From Sphingobacterium allocomposti (GTDB taxonomy: Bacteria; Bacteroidota; Bacteroidia; Sphingobacteriales; Sphingobacteriaceae), in the NCBI RefSeq assembly GCF_008124885.1, contig NZ_VNHX01000001.1:124001-188000 (forward strand): a stretch of 64,000 bases of DNA. The letters are read 5' to 3'. The first letter of the stretch is position 1. Every line of letters starts with the position of its first letter. A program made the position numbers and the translations under genes. The notes under the pieces were generated by a model, which was not told where the DNA came from, searched no databases, and saw nothing but the letters and a program-made list of their open reading frames with translations. This document shows positions 27,525 to 35,939 of the stretch, in pieces.

Positions 27525-29381
27525 ATGAAAAAACTATATATATGTTTAGCGATGTTCGCAGCCATTACCTTTGGCAGTTGTAATCACGACGAGTGGTTTG
27601 ATCGGGACTCTAAAAGCCTCATTACAGATGAACAGCTTTGGAACGATCCTAAGTTGGTAACATCCCTGTTAGCGAACTACTATAACCGGTTGCCTTCCTT
27701 ACACGGGGTTTTTAATACTGGAGGAATGACAGAACTGGATGATGCTATGTGGTCGGGACATCGGGACCAAAACTGGCGAAACGATTTCCAGTTTGGGGAC
27801 GACTATGGCCGTTACTGGGATTATGGTTTGATAAGGGATATCAACCTATCCTTAGAGAATATGGAGACGCTCAGTGTCAGCCTTACTGACGCCGACAAGA
27901 GACTGTTTATAGCCGAGTTTAGGTTTATTCGGGCGTTCGTTTATTTCGAGATGGTAAAACGTATGGGAGGGGTTCCTTTAGTAACAACACAAATGGTCTA
28001 TGACTTCAGTGGCGATCCTACCCCCCTGCAGGTCCCAAGGGCAAAAGAGCATGAAGTTTACGATTTCGTCTACTCGGAAATGGAAGCTATAAAAGAAGAT
28101 CTGGCGGCAAACAACGCTAGTAAAACTAGAGCTAACAGTTATGCCGCCTTGGCGTTGGAAAGCCGAGCGATGCTCTATGCGGCGTCTCTAGCCAAGTATA
28201 ACAACCTTATGGGAGAGCCGATTGCGACCCCTGGTGGCGAAGTCGGCATACCCGCGTCAATGGCAGACGAGTATTATCGCAAATCCCTCGCCGCTTCAAA
28301 AGCTATTCTAACGGGTTCTTATCAATTGTTTAACGAAAATCCTGATAAAGGAGCCAATTTTTACGATATGTTAAATAAGAAGACAGGAAACGAGGTGATT
28401 TTCGCCAAGGACTATGCTGTAGGCCTTAAAGTACACCGGTTTGCTTATGATAATATTGTGAAAAGCTTAACAGAAGATAACGAGTCGTCGTCTACGATAT
28501 CGCCGTCATTAAGCTTAATAGAGAGCTTCGACTATCTCGACGGAACAAAAGGGACATTAAAAGATCGTGATGCTCTGGGTAACTATGTGCCATATTCCCG
28601 TATTGAAGAAATCTTCGAAAATAAGGATGCCCGGCTGTATGGAACGGTCATTTATCCTGGATCTACGTTTCGCAACCGACCGGTAAGCATTCAGGCTGGC
28701 GTGGCGACCTGGCAAAACGGGAATTATCGATTTCATACCGCACCTGAGCTAGGCCAGCAGCTGGAAAACCAGTTAGGAGAAGACTATGCCGGCGGTCTCT
28801 GGACAGGGTTCGATGGACCTAAAGATGATGCTCAGGATGTAAGTAATACTGGCTTTTATATACGGAAGTTTGTTAGCGACGCACCGGCAGCCAGTACTAG
28901 AGGGACGTCCGCGGCCAACTGGTGGCCTTGGTTCCGTCTCGGCGAGGTCTACCTGAACGCCGCAGAAGCTGCCTTTGAATTAGGACGGACCGATGAAGCG
29001 CGAGGTTATGTAAACATCCTTCGGGAACGGGCAGGATTTCCTCCGAACAGTATTTCTCTCCTATCGATGGAGATGATCCGCAACGAGCGCAGAGTTGAGT
29101 TGGCTTTTGAGGATCATCGTTTTTTCGATTTGAAAAGATGGCGGTTGGCCCATATAGTATGGAATGGAGCAGAAGACGACCCGAATGCTGTAGTCCGTGG
29201 ACTATATGGCTATCGGATTGTCCGTCCGGGACATGCTGATCATGGGAAATTTATTTTTGAACGCGTAAGACCAAGCCGTTTTCGTAGAGCGAGGTTCTTC
29301 CGACTGGCAAACTACTATGCATCGATCGAACAGCGGGTACTAGATCACAATCCTAAAATTGTCAGAAACCCTTTCCATTAG
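27525..29381 (+). CDS. SusD/RagB-family surface glycan-binding lipoprotein (second pair)
   Basis: A 618-residue lipoprotein with lipobox TFGS-C19. The mature start NHDEWFDRDSKSLITDEQLW and the C-terminal block MIRNERRVELAFEDHRFFDLKRW are diagnostic of the SusD/RagB family. Its start lies 10 bases after the SusC stop, so translation is probably coupled. It covers the SusC barrel and binds the incoming glycan on the cell surface. A 183-base gap with complementary arms separates it from the next lipoprotein gene. Confidence 0.92.
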   Translation: MKKLYICLAMFAAITFGSCNHDEWFDRDSKSLITDEQLWNDPKLVTSLLANYYNRLPSLHGVFNTGGMTELDDAMWSGHRDQNWRNDFQFGDDYGRYWDYGLIRDINLSLENMETLSVSLTDADKRLFIAEFRFIRAFVYFEMVKRMGGVPLVTTQMVYDFSGDPTPLQVPRAKEHEVYDFVYSEMEAIKEDLAANNASKTRANSYAALALESRAMLYAASLAKYNNLMGEPIATPGGEVGIPASMADEYYRKSLAASKAILTGSYQLFNENPDKGANFYDMLNKKTGNEVIFAKDYAVGLKVHRFAYDNIVKSLTEDNESSSTISPSLSLIESFDYLDGTKGTLKDRDALGNYVPYSRIEEIFENKDARLYGTVIYPGSTFRNRPVSIQAGVATWQNGNYRFHTAPELGQQLENQLGEDYAGGLWTGFDGPKDDAQDVSNTGFYIRKFVSDAPAASTRGTSAANWWPWFRLGEVYLNAAEAAFELGRTDEARGYVNILRERAGFPPNSISLLSMEMIRNERRVELAFEDHRFFDLKRWRLAHIVWNGAEDDPNAVVRGLYGYRIVRPGHADHGKFIFERVRPSRFRRARFFRLANYYASIEQRVLDHNPKIVRNPFH

Positions 29382-29411
29382 CTTTCTGGATGTAGAAACG
29401 TGAGCATGTGA

Positions 29412-29529
29412 AATGTCCATGACAAACTGAACGGAGAGAGCTTATTGAAGGAATAAAATAAAAAATTAATAAATACTCTCACAAATGAAACAAATCGGGC
29501 TTAGAGCTCTCCGCAGGAATCTGGACATT
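29412..29529 (+). other. Nested complementary arms between susD2 and the DUF3823 gene
   Basis: AATGTCCA (29412-29419) is complementary to TGGACATT (29522-29529), and inside it CGGAGAG (29432-29438) is complementary to CTCTCCG (29507-29513). In mRNA the whole gap could fold into one long two-stage stem enclosing an AT-rich loop. Possible role in mRNA processing or lower expression of the third gene. Confidence 0.4.
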
Positions 29530-29564
29530 CCATATTATTTAACAATAATAGATAACATAATCAG

Positions 29565-30242
29565 ATGAAAAAGAAGATAACAGCTATACTAACTATAGCC
29601 TTAGGGCTTTTCGTCACAGGTTGCGAATATGATAACTTTGAAGCCCCTAGGGCCATATTGTCAGGGAAGGTGGTTTTTGATGGACAGCCGATCGGTGTAC
29701 GCAACAACGGTCCCGAATTAGAACTTTGGCAAGACGGCTATCCGCTGCGGGCGCTGATTCCTGTATACATCAATCACGCCGGCGAATTCTCAGCAACACT
29801 GTTTGATGGTCAGTATAAATTGGTAAGAAAGGGAAATTCACCTTGGCTACACCAGTCCACGGATACAATCCTGGTGGATGTGCGCGGAAACACGACGTTA
29901 GATGTCCCCGTTGTTCCATATTTTAATATAACCAACGAAAGTTTTCAAATAGGAGGTGAGCAGATTGTTGCCAGTTTTGAGGTACAGCAGATTGTGGAAT
30001 CTGCTCAACTGGATCAAGTACGGATTTACCTGCGTAAATCAATGTTAACGGATCACGTTGTATTCGACCAAGAGATAAACGTGGACCGAGGATCCGTCGA
30101 ACTAGGTTCCGAGACCCGTATCACAGCAGCGATTTCTGAAAATCTGAAAAGTAGCGACTATCTATTCGTGCGGGTGGGAGTAAAATCGACGGCTTCGGGT
30201 GAATACTGTTATACACCCGTACAAAAAATATTTTTGAAATGA
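29565..30242 (+). CDS. DUF3823-family surface lipoprotein, probable glycan-binding accessory
   Basis: A 225-residue lipoprotein (lipobox FVTG-C20) recognised as DUF3823 from the start CEYDNFEAPRAILSGKVVFDGQPIG and the blocks LELWQDGYPLRALIPVYIN and YKLVRKGNSPW. Such proteins typically sit directly after susD and are thought to be surface accessory or glycan-binding proteins with two beta-sandwich modules; their function is not established. Here it is the third gene of the second susCD set. Confidence 0.82.
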   Translation: MKKKITAILTIALGLFVTGCEYDNFEAPRAILSGKVVFDGQPIGVRNNGPELELWQDGYPLRALIPVYINHAGEFSATLFDGQYKLVRKGNSPWLHQSTDTILVDVRGNTTLDVPVVPYFNITNESFQIGGEQIVASFEVQQIVESAQLDQVRIYLRKSMLTDHVVFDQEINVDRGSVELGSETRITAAISENLKSSDYLFVRVGVKSTASGEYCYTPVQKIFLK

Positions 30243-30389
30243 AACGCCGTCGACATATACATAGATTTTTATCCTGACAGTATACAGTGTCTTTACGGAT
30301 ACGTATCTTTAGAAAGGATGAGCGCGTAAATGACACCTTCATATATTTTTTGATTTTATACGTTAACAACTACAACAATTTAATCTTAG

Positions 30390-32312
30390 ATGAGAAAAAG
30401 AAAACTGCGACGAGCCTATATGCTGATGGTGCTTTTAGCCCTTCACGTGTTTACAGAGGTTGCTGCCCAAGGTTACAAGTCTGGCCCCACAGACAAAGAT
30501 TTTGCGGGCTACCTGTTTGCCTATTTCAAAGGTAACGCGGTTGAGGATGAGGCTGTGTGTTTTGCTGTGAGCACCGATGGCTACACGTTTCGGGCGCTCA
30601 ACGGTAATCGACCGGTCCTTGATTCCAAAGCCATTAGCTCCACCGGAGGAGTCCGCGATCCGCATATACTAAGAGGAGAAGACGGCCGCTCGTATTATAT
30701 GGTATTGACGGACATGACTTCGTCGAAGGGATGGGATTCAAATCGGGCGATGGTACTGCTAAAGTCTGCCGACCTGATTAACTGGACGCATACAGTCATT
30801 AACATCCAGAGCCGCTATCAAGGGCACGACGATTTGAAACGCGTATGGGCGCCTCAAACTATATTCGACCCGGCCGCAGGCAAATATATGATCTATTGGT
30901 CCATGCAGCATGGCGACGGGCCTGATATTATTTATTACGCATACGCAAACGACGACTTCACGGATTTAGAAGGTGAACCCCGTGTTTTGTTCAGGCCCAA
31001 AAATGGCCGATCCTGCATCGACGGTGATATAATTCATAAAAACGGACTGTTCTACCTCTTTTATAAGACGGAAGGCCATGGTAACGGCATTAAATTAGCC
31101 CTGACAGACTCCCTGACGTCGGGAACATGGATTGAGCAGCCCGGATATAAGCAGCAGACCCGTGACGCAGTGGAAGGATCCAGTGTTTTTAAACGTAACC
31201 AGTCAGACACGTACGTATTGATGTATGATGTATACGGCAAGGGGAAGTACCAGTTTTGTGAATCTGTGGATCTTGACCGCTTTAAGGTAATCGACCATGA
31301 AATCGATATGAACTTCCATCCACGGCACGGATCCATCGTTCCGCTGTCCCACTCGGAACTAAAAAGGCTGACCGACTTTTGGGGGCTTCCGGAAGGAATA
31401 GCACTTTCTTCCAGAAAGAACCCCGTACTCGACGGTTTTTATGCAGACCCGGATGTCCTTTACTCGAACAAGACGGGTAGATACTACATCTATCCTACCA
31501 GCGACGGTTTCGACGGCTGGGGAGGATACTATTTTAAGGCATTTTCCTCAAAGGATCTTAAAGAATGGAAAGATGAGGGCGTTATTCTTGACTTAAAAAA
31601 GGATGTACCTTGGGGAAGCCGTAATGCATGGGCGCCAACGATCACGGAAAAGAAGGTGAAAGGACACTACAAATATTATTATTATTTCACGGCGGCGCAA
31701 AAAATAGGTGTTGCGGTATCGGACGATCCTGCAGGGCCCTTCCGGGATTCGGGCAAGCCGCTGATAGATTTTAAACCGGAAGGCGTAAAGGGGGGGCAGG
31801 AAATCGATCCGGCGGTATTCAACGACCCTAAAAGCGGAAAAAGTTACCTCTACTGGGGCAACGGTTACCTCGCTGTTGCGGAGCTTAATAAGGATATGGT
31901 GTCTATCCGGAAGAACACCATTAGGGTGCTTACGCCTGACAATACGTTCCGGGAAGGAGTCTATGTTATTTACAGAAAAGGAACGTATTATTTTTTGTGG
32001 TCGGAGAACGATACACGGAGCCAGGACTATCGCGTCCGCTACGGAACGGCAAGCAGCCCGTACGGGCCTATACATGTTCCGGAGAACAATCTGATTTTGC
32101 AGAAAGATCCCTCCAAAGGAATTTACGGCACAGGGCATAACGCTGTTCTGCAGATTCCCGGCACGGATGAATGGCATATCGTATATCACCGTTTTAGTTA
32201 TCCTCGTGGAATAGAGATGGGCGATGCCGCGGGCTTCCACCGGGAAGTATGTATCGACCCGCTGGTGTTCGACGCCGAGGGTAATATCTTACCCGTGGAA
32301 CCGACACATTGA
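30390..32312 (+). CDS. Tandem GH43-GH43 glycoside hydrolase, secreted (second)
   Basis: A 640-residue two-propeller hydrolase. After a signal peptide (about 1-26, ending EVAAQ), domain 1 (about 35-340) carries GVRDPHILRG, CIDGDIIHKNGLFYLFY and AVEGSSVFKRNQSDTYVLM; domain 2 (about 350-640) carries FYADPDVLYSNKTGRYYIY, EIDPAVFNDPKSGKSYLYWG and FREGVYVIYRKGTYYFLWS. Both triads are complete. Domain 1 is closely related to that of the 16084 protein and to the 14944 protein, whereas the two second domains differ clearly, so the pair seems to combine a shared front half with different back halves. Activities such as arabinofuranosidase, exo-arabinanase or exo-galactanase are possible. Confidence 0.88.
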   Translation: MRKRKLRRAYMLMVLLALHVFTEVAAQGYKSGPTDKDFAGYLFAYFKGNAVEDEAVCFAVSTDGYTFRALNGNRPVLDSKAISSTGGVRDPHILRGEDGRSYYMVLTDMTSSKGWDSNRAMVLLKSADLINWTHTVINIQSRYQGHDDLKRVWAPQTIFDPAAGKYMIYWSMQHGDGPDIIYYAYANDDFTDLEGEPRVLFRPKNGRSCIDGDIIHKNGLFYLFYKTEGHGNGIKLALTDSLTSGTWIEQPGYKQQTRDAVEGSSVFKRNQSDTYVLMYDVYGKGKYQFCESVDLDRFKVIDHEIDMNFHPRHGSIVPLSHSELKRLTDFWGLPEGIALSSRKNPVLDGFYADPDVLYSNKTGRYYIYPTSDGFDGWGGYYFKAFSSKDLKEWKDEGVILDLKKDVPWGSRNAWAPTITEKKVKGHYKYYYYFTAAQKIGVAVSDDPAGPFRDSGKPLIDFKPEGVKGGQEIDPAVFNDPKSGKSYLYWGNGYLAVAELNKDMVSIRKNTIRVLTPDNTFREGVYVIYRKGTYYFLWSENDTRSQDYRVRYGTASSPYGPIHVPENNLILQKDPSKGIYGTGHNAVLQIPGTDEWHIVYHRFSYPRGIEMGDAAGFHREVCIDPLVFDAEGNILPVEPTH

Positions 32313-32360
32313 ATGGCGGCAGATCCTATTTAGCAATAAGACAAAAACGAATAGCTTAAC

Positions 32361-34862
32361 ATGAATAACTTCTTAAAATGTGTAGCCGGTGTCCTATATG
32401 CCCTTCTGTATTCGGGCATGGTGATGGCACAGCCAGGTTTCGGACAGGCGGAAAAGATAAACGCAGACTGGCGGTTTCATCTAGGTGAGACGGAAGGGCT
32501 GTCTCCTAAAGGTAGCGACAGCCGTGGCTGGCGTACGGTACAGCTACCGCACGATTGGAGCGTCAAATATCCGTTAAGTCCGACGTTGGCGAGCGCAACG
32601 GGGTATCTTCCCGGCGGAATCGGCTGGTACCAGAAGGCAGTTAATATTCCTGCGACGGATCAGGGGAAGAAGCTGTACATCTACTTCGAGGGGGTGTATA
32701 ATAGAAGCGAAGTTTTCGTAAACGGACAGTCTGTTGGGAAGCGGCCTAATGGCTATATTTCTTTTGCCTACGATATCACTCCCTATATACAATACGGAAA
32801 AGAAAACACGATATCGGTGCGCGTCGATCATAGTCGAAGTGCCGATTCGCGCTGGTATACCGGATCGGGAATCTACCGTGATGTTTGGCTGGTCAGGGCC
32901 AATGCTATCCATCTCGACCAGTGGGGCGTTTTCGCTTATCCCAGCGTCGAAGGGTCGAGGGGTACGCTGCAGACACAGGTATCCATAAAAAACACGTCGG
33001 CTGCGTCGGTCCCGCTGACGGTTGTTCAGGAGTTGCTGGACAGCGGGGGTAAATCCGTCGCGAAGGTCTCGCGGAAGCTTAAGGCAAATGCCGCCGGACA
33101 GACGGAGGCAACATTCCAGCTGCAGGTGAGAAACCCCCAGCAGTGGAGTGTAAAGCAACCGAACCTCTATATGTTGAGGACAATTGTCCTCCAAGGCGGA
33201 AAAGAACTAGATCGATCAGAAGTGAGAACAGGCTTCCGAACGTTTACGTTCGATCCTGATAAAGGGTTCGCATTAAACGGGCGTTGGATGAAAGTAAAAG
33301 GAGTATGCCTGCACCACGATGCAGGTGTCTTAGGGGCTGAGGTATATCCAGAAGTATGGAGACGTCGCCTGTTGACATTGAAGACGCTCGGCGTTAATGC
33401 GATCCGGACAAGTCACAATCCCCAAGCCACCTCGTTGTATGATCTTTGCGACGAATTAGGACTTTTGGTGCTGAATGAAGCTTTTGACGAATGGGAGTTT
33501 CCTAAACGCAAATGGCTGGTGGGCTGGAACGTAGGAACGCCGGGGTTCGAAGGTTCTTTTGATTTCTTTGAAGAGTGGGGCGAGCGTGATTTGGCCGACA
33601 TGGTGAAAAGAGACCGGAATCACGTTTCTATATTCGCTTGGAGCATAGGAAACGAGGTCGATTATCCTAACGACCCTTACTCGCATCCCATTTTAGATGG
33701 AGAGAAGAAAGAAGGAGGCTTTACACAGGCTTCTTATGGGGGATATAAGAAAGACGCACCCGACGCGAGAAGGCTAGGCGACATTGCAAAACGGTTGGTT
33801 AGTGTTGTCAAGAAATACGATCCTAGCCGGGCGGTGACGGCAGGACTGGCCGGGGTTGCCATGTCTAACGAAACCGAATACCCCGGTGCCTTGGATATTG
33901 CGGGCTACAACTATACCGAAAGCAGGTATATTGAAGACCACAGACGCTATCCCGATCGCGTTATTTTCGGCAGTGAGAACAGACATGATCTATCCGCGTG
34001 GAAAGCCGTCCGGGACAACGACCATATTTTTGGACAGTTCCTATGGACCGGAATCGACTACCTCGGCGAGTCGGGCCGATGGCCATCACGGGGCTTCTAT
34101 TCCGGATTGCTGGATTTCGGAGGTTTTATCAAGCCGAGAGGATATTTTAGACAGTCCTTGTGGTCGGAAGCCCCCATGGCTTATCTCGGAACCTACCTTT
34201 TGCAGGATGCTGGAGGGAGTGCTACCGATGTCTGGTCTGCATTAGAAAAAGAACAAGGAAGGCGGAAAAATGAAGCTCCTTCAATGGATGCTTGGCCGAT
34301 CTGGAATTATAAAGAAGGACAGCTAATCCGCGTAGTGTGTTATACGAATACCGCACAGGCCCGGCTGGAACTGAACGGCAGCACTGTCGGAGAAAGCAAG
34401 CCGTATAGCGAAGACCACGGTATTATATATTGGGATATTCCCTATCGTCCCGGCAAACTGGAAGTTGTAGGAACAGACGGACAGGGAACGGAGATCGTCC
34501 GACGGGCTATTCAGTCGAGTGAGCGAGCTCATGCGCTGCAGATTGTTGCCGGTCTTCCCGCTGACGTAAAGGTCGGTGAGGTGCTACAAGTTGAGCTGAA
34601 GGTCGTGGACAGACAGGGAGTGCCGGTTATGTTGGCGGACGATGAAGTGACCTGTCGTCTATCGGGGCCTGTTCGTCTTCTAGGGCTGGAAGCGGGTAAC
34701 AACGAAGATATGGGCGACTATACGGATAATAAGCAGCGGGTGCACCACGGCAGGCTGATAGCTTATCTTCAGGTAACGGAAGGCAGTCCTGGCCAGACCC
34801 TATCCGTGCAGTTCACCGCTCCATGGTTGGAGGCAGCGTCTTTTACAGCAAATGTAAAATAG
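32361..34862 (+). CDS. GH2-family glycoside hydrolase, probable beta-galactosidase
   Basis: An 833-residue secreted enzyme (signal peptide ends at about VMAQ, residue 24). Domains: sugar-binding jelly roll (about 30-200, with WYTGSGIYRDVWL), immunoglobulin-like domain, TIM barrel with acid/base E432 (SIGNEVDYPND) and nucleophile E539 (IFGSENRHDL), then C-terminal beta domains. The motif order and length fit exo-acting GH2 beta-galactosidases of Bacteroidota glycan loci, though beta-glucuronidase or arabinosidase activity is not excluded. It follows the GH43-GH43 gene by 48 bases and is closed by a terminator at 35035. Confidence 0.9.
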   Translation: MNNFLKCVAGVLYALLYSGMVMAQPGFGQAEKINADWRFHLGETEGLSPKGSDSRGWRTVQLPHDWSVKYPLSPTLASATGYLPGGIGWYQKAVNIPATDQGKKLYIYFEGVYNRSEVFVNGQSVGKRPNGYISFAYDITPYIQYGKENTISVRVDHSRSADSRWYTGSGIYRDVWLVRANAIHLDQWGVFAYPSVEGSRGTLQTQVSIKNTSAASVPLTVVQELLDSGGKSVAKVSRKLKANAAGQTEATFQLQVRNPQQWSVKQPNLYMLRTIVLQGGKELDRSEVRTGFRTFTFDPDKGFALNGRWMKVKGVCLHHDAGVLGAEVYPEVWRRRLLTLKTLGVNAIRTSHNPQATSLYDLCDELGLLVLNEAFDEWEFPKRKWLVGWNVGTPGFEGSFDFFEEWGERDLADMVKRDRNHVSIFAWSIGNEVDYPNDPYSHPILDGEKKEGGFTQASYGGYKKDAPDARRLGDIAKRLVSVVKKYDPSRAVTAGLAGVAMSNETEYPGALDIAGYNYTESRYIEDHRRYPDRVIFGSENRHDLSAWKAVRDNDHIFGQFLWTGIDYLGESGRWPSRGFYSGLLDFGGFIKPRGYFRQSLWSEAPMAYLGTYLLQDAGGSATDVWSALEKEQGRRKNEAPSMDAWPIWNYKEGQLIRVVCYTNTAQARLELNGSTVGESKPYSEDHGIIYWDIPYRPGKLEVVGTDGQGTEIVRRAIQSSERAHALQIVAGLPADVKVGEVLQVELKVVDRQGVPVMLADDEVTCRLSGPVRLLGLEAGNNEDMGDYTDNKQRVHHGRLIAYLQVTEGSPGQTLSVQFTAPWLEAASFTANVK

Positions 34863-35034
34863 TCGATAGTACATTAGAGGCAGAACCACTGACAGACCCC
34901 GGAGACAACCCTAAACATCATAGGTCTTACCATAACCTTTGGCTGATCTAAACCTCTGGGTATTCTGTCGTAAATGTTAGTGGTTGCCGCAGAAAATCCT
35001 ACGCGGACGAATTAAACAAGGAACAAAAAGAACG

Positions 35035-35066
35035 AAGGGGCGAAGGACCACCGAGGGCCCCTTTTT
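35035..35066 (+). terminator. Rho-independent terminator after GH2
   Basis: AAGGGGC (35035-35041) pairs with GCCCCTT (35057-35063), followed by a T-run (35062-35066). It closes the second susCD-GH43-GH2 unit. The rest of the 305-base gap holds a second hairpin and no gene. Confidence 0.65.
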
Positions 35067-35133
35067 AATCCAAATAATACATATTTTAACGCTCAGACAC
35101 GGACGGCCCAGGACGGGTCTTTTGATGCTGTAT

Positions 35134-35153
35134 AAAGGACGAAGGTCCTTTTT
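35134..35153 (+). terminator. Short hairpin with T-run just before the beta-barrel gene
   Basis: AAAGGAC (35134-35140), four-base loop, GTCCTTT (35145-35151) and T5. It ends only 14 bases before the next ATG, so it is either a second terminator or a structure acting in the leader of the downstream gene. Confidence 0.5.
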
Positions 35154-35167
35154 ATTCATTTAATTTT

Positions 35168-35755
35168 ATGAAGAAATTCCGGATTGTCACGACCTCTTTT
35201 CTACTATCTATTTGCCATCTTACATTGTATGGACAAACTATAACAGATACCAATGTTCATTTCGGTATGGCAGGCAACACACTGCACCGATTTCAGAGCG
35301 TAGACGGCGGGGGGAGTGGGGAAGACCGTTTATCGTACCTTGCCGGTGTGCAGGTGGGTTTTGGGCTAACCGAAAAATTGACGTTAGTGTCCGGAATTGA
35401 CTATGCCAGGCATAACCTTACGGTGGTGAGTGCGCCTATGCCCGAGCAGCGCTCAACAGACGGCCACATCACTACATTGTCATTTCCTTTGGGGATAAAG
35501 TGGAACATTGGCCGCTGGTTTTTTATACAAGGCGGACCTTCCCTTGATGTACAGCCGACAAAATGGGAGGCTGTGGACAATCAGAATGGCATCGGTTTAT
35601 ATGCCGCTATCGGTGGCAGATATGCACTGGGCAAATGGTCACTGTCGCTTACGCCTTCTGTTAAGCAGTATGCGTTAATATCCTTCGGCGATGGGAGCTA
35701 TCCCCAGCGGTTGCTGACGGCAGGAGCATTGCTCGCTGTTGGATACGAGTTTTAA
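35168..35755 (+). CDS. Outer-membrane beta-barrel protein, PorT-like
   Basis: A 195-residue secreted protein with a signal peptide (ending about LYGQT) and alternating hydrophobic beta strands finishing in LLAVGYEF, a typical C-terminal barrel strand. It resembles the generic outer-membrane beta-barrel family of Bacteroidota (eight-strand type). No specific function can be given. Two terminator-like hairpins lie upstream, so it is probably transcribed from its own promoter or by read-through. Confidence 0.6.
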   Translation: MKKFRIVTTSFLLSICHLTLYGQTITDTNVHFGMAGNTLHRFQSVDGGGSGEDRLSYLAGVQVGFGLTEKLTLVSGIDYARHNLTVVSAPMPEQRSTDGHITTLSFPLGIKWNIGRWFFIQGGPSLDVQPTKWEAVDNQNGIGLYAAIGGRYALGKWSLSLTPSVKQYALISFGDGSYPQRLLTAGALLAVGYEF

Positions 35756-35796
35756 TGTTAAACAAAGCGATTTCCGGAGTTTTACGCACTTGATCC

Positions 35797-35819
35797 ATAT
35801 TGTGCAGAATGTACAATAT
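35797..35819. promoter_or_regulatory. Palindromic site upstream of the phosphatase gene
   Basis: ATATTGT (35797-35803) and ACAATAT (35813-35819) form a perfect 7-bp inverted repeat with a 9-base spacer, about 120 bases before the phosphatase ATG. The shape suits a dimeric regulator; identity unknown. Confidence 0.35.
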
Positions 35820-35939
35820 TGATATAAACGTAAATATTTCTTAGTGTATAATTAACACGATATGTTCATTTTTGGGGATGGATGATACTTCACGAATGAA
35901 TAATTTGTGCACGCTTCAGTACCGATATTAACGAACTAG

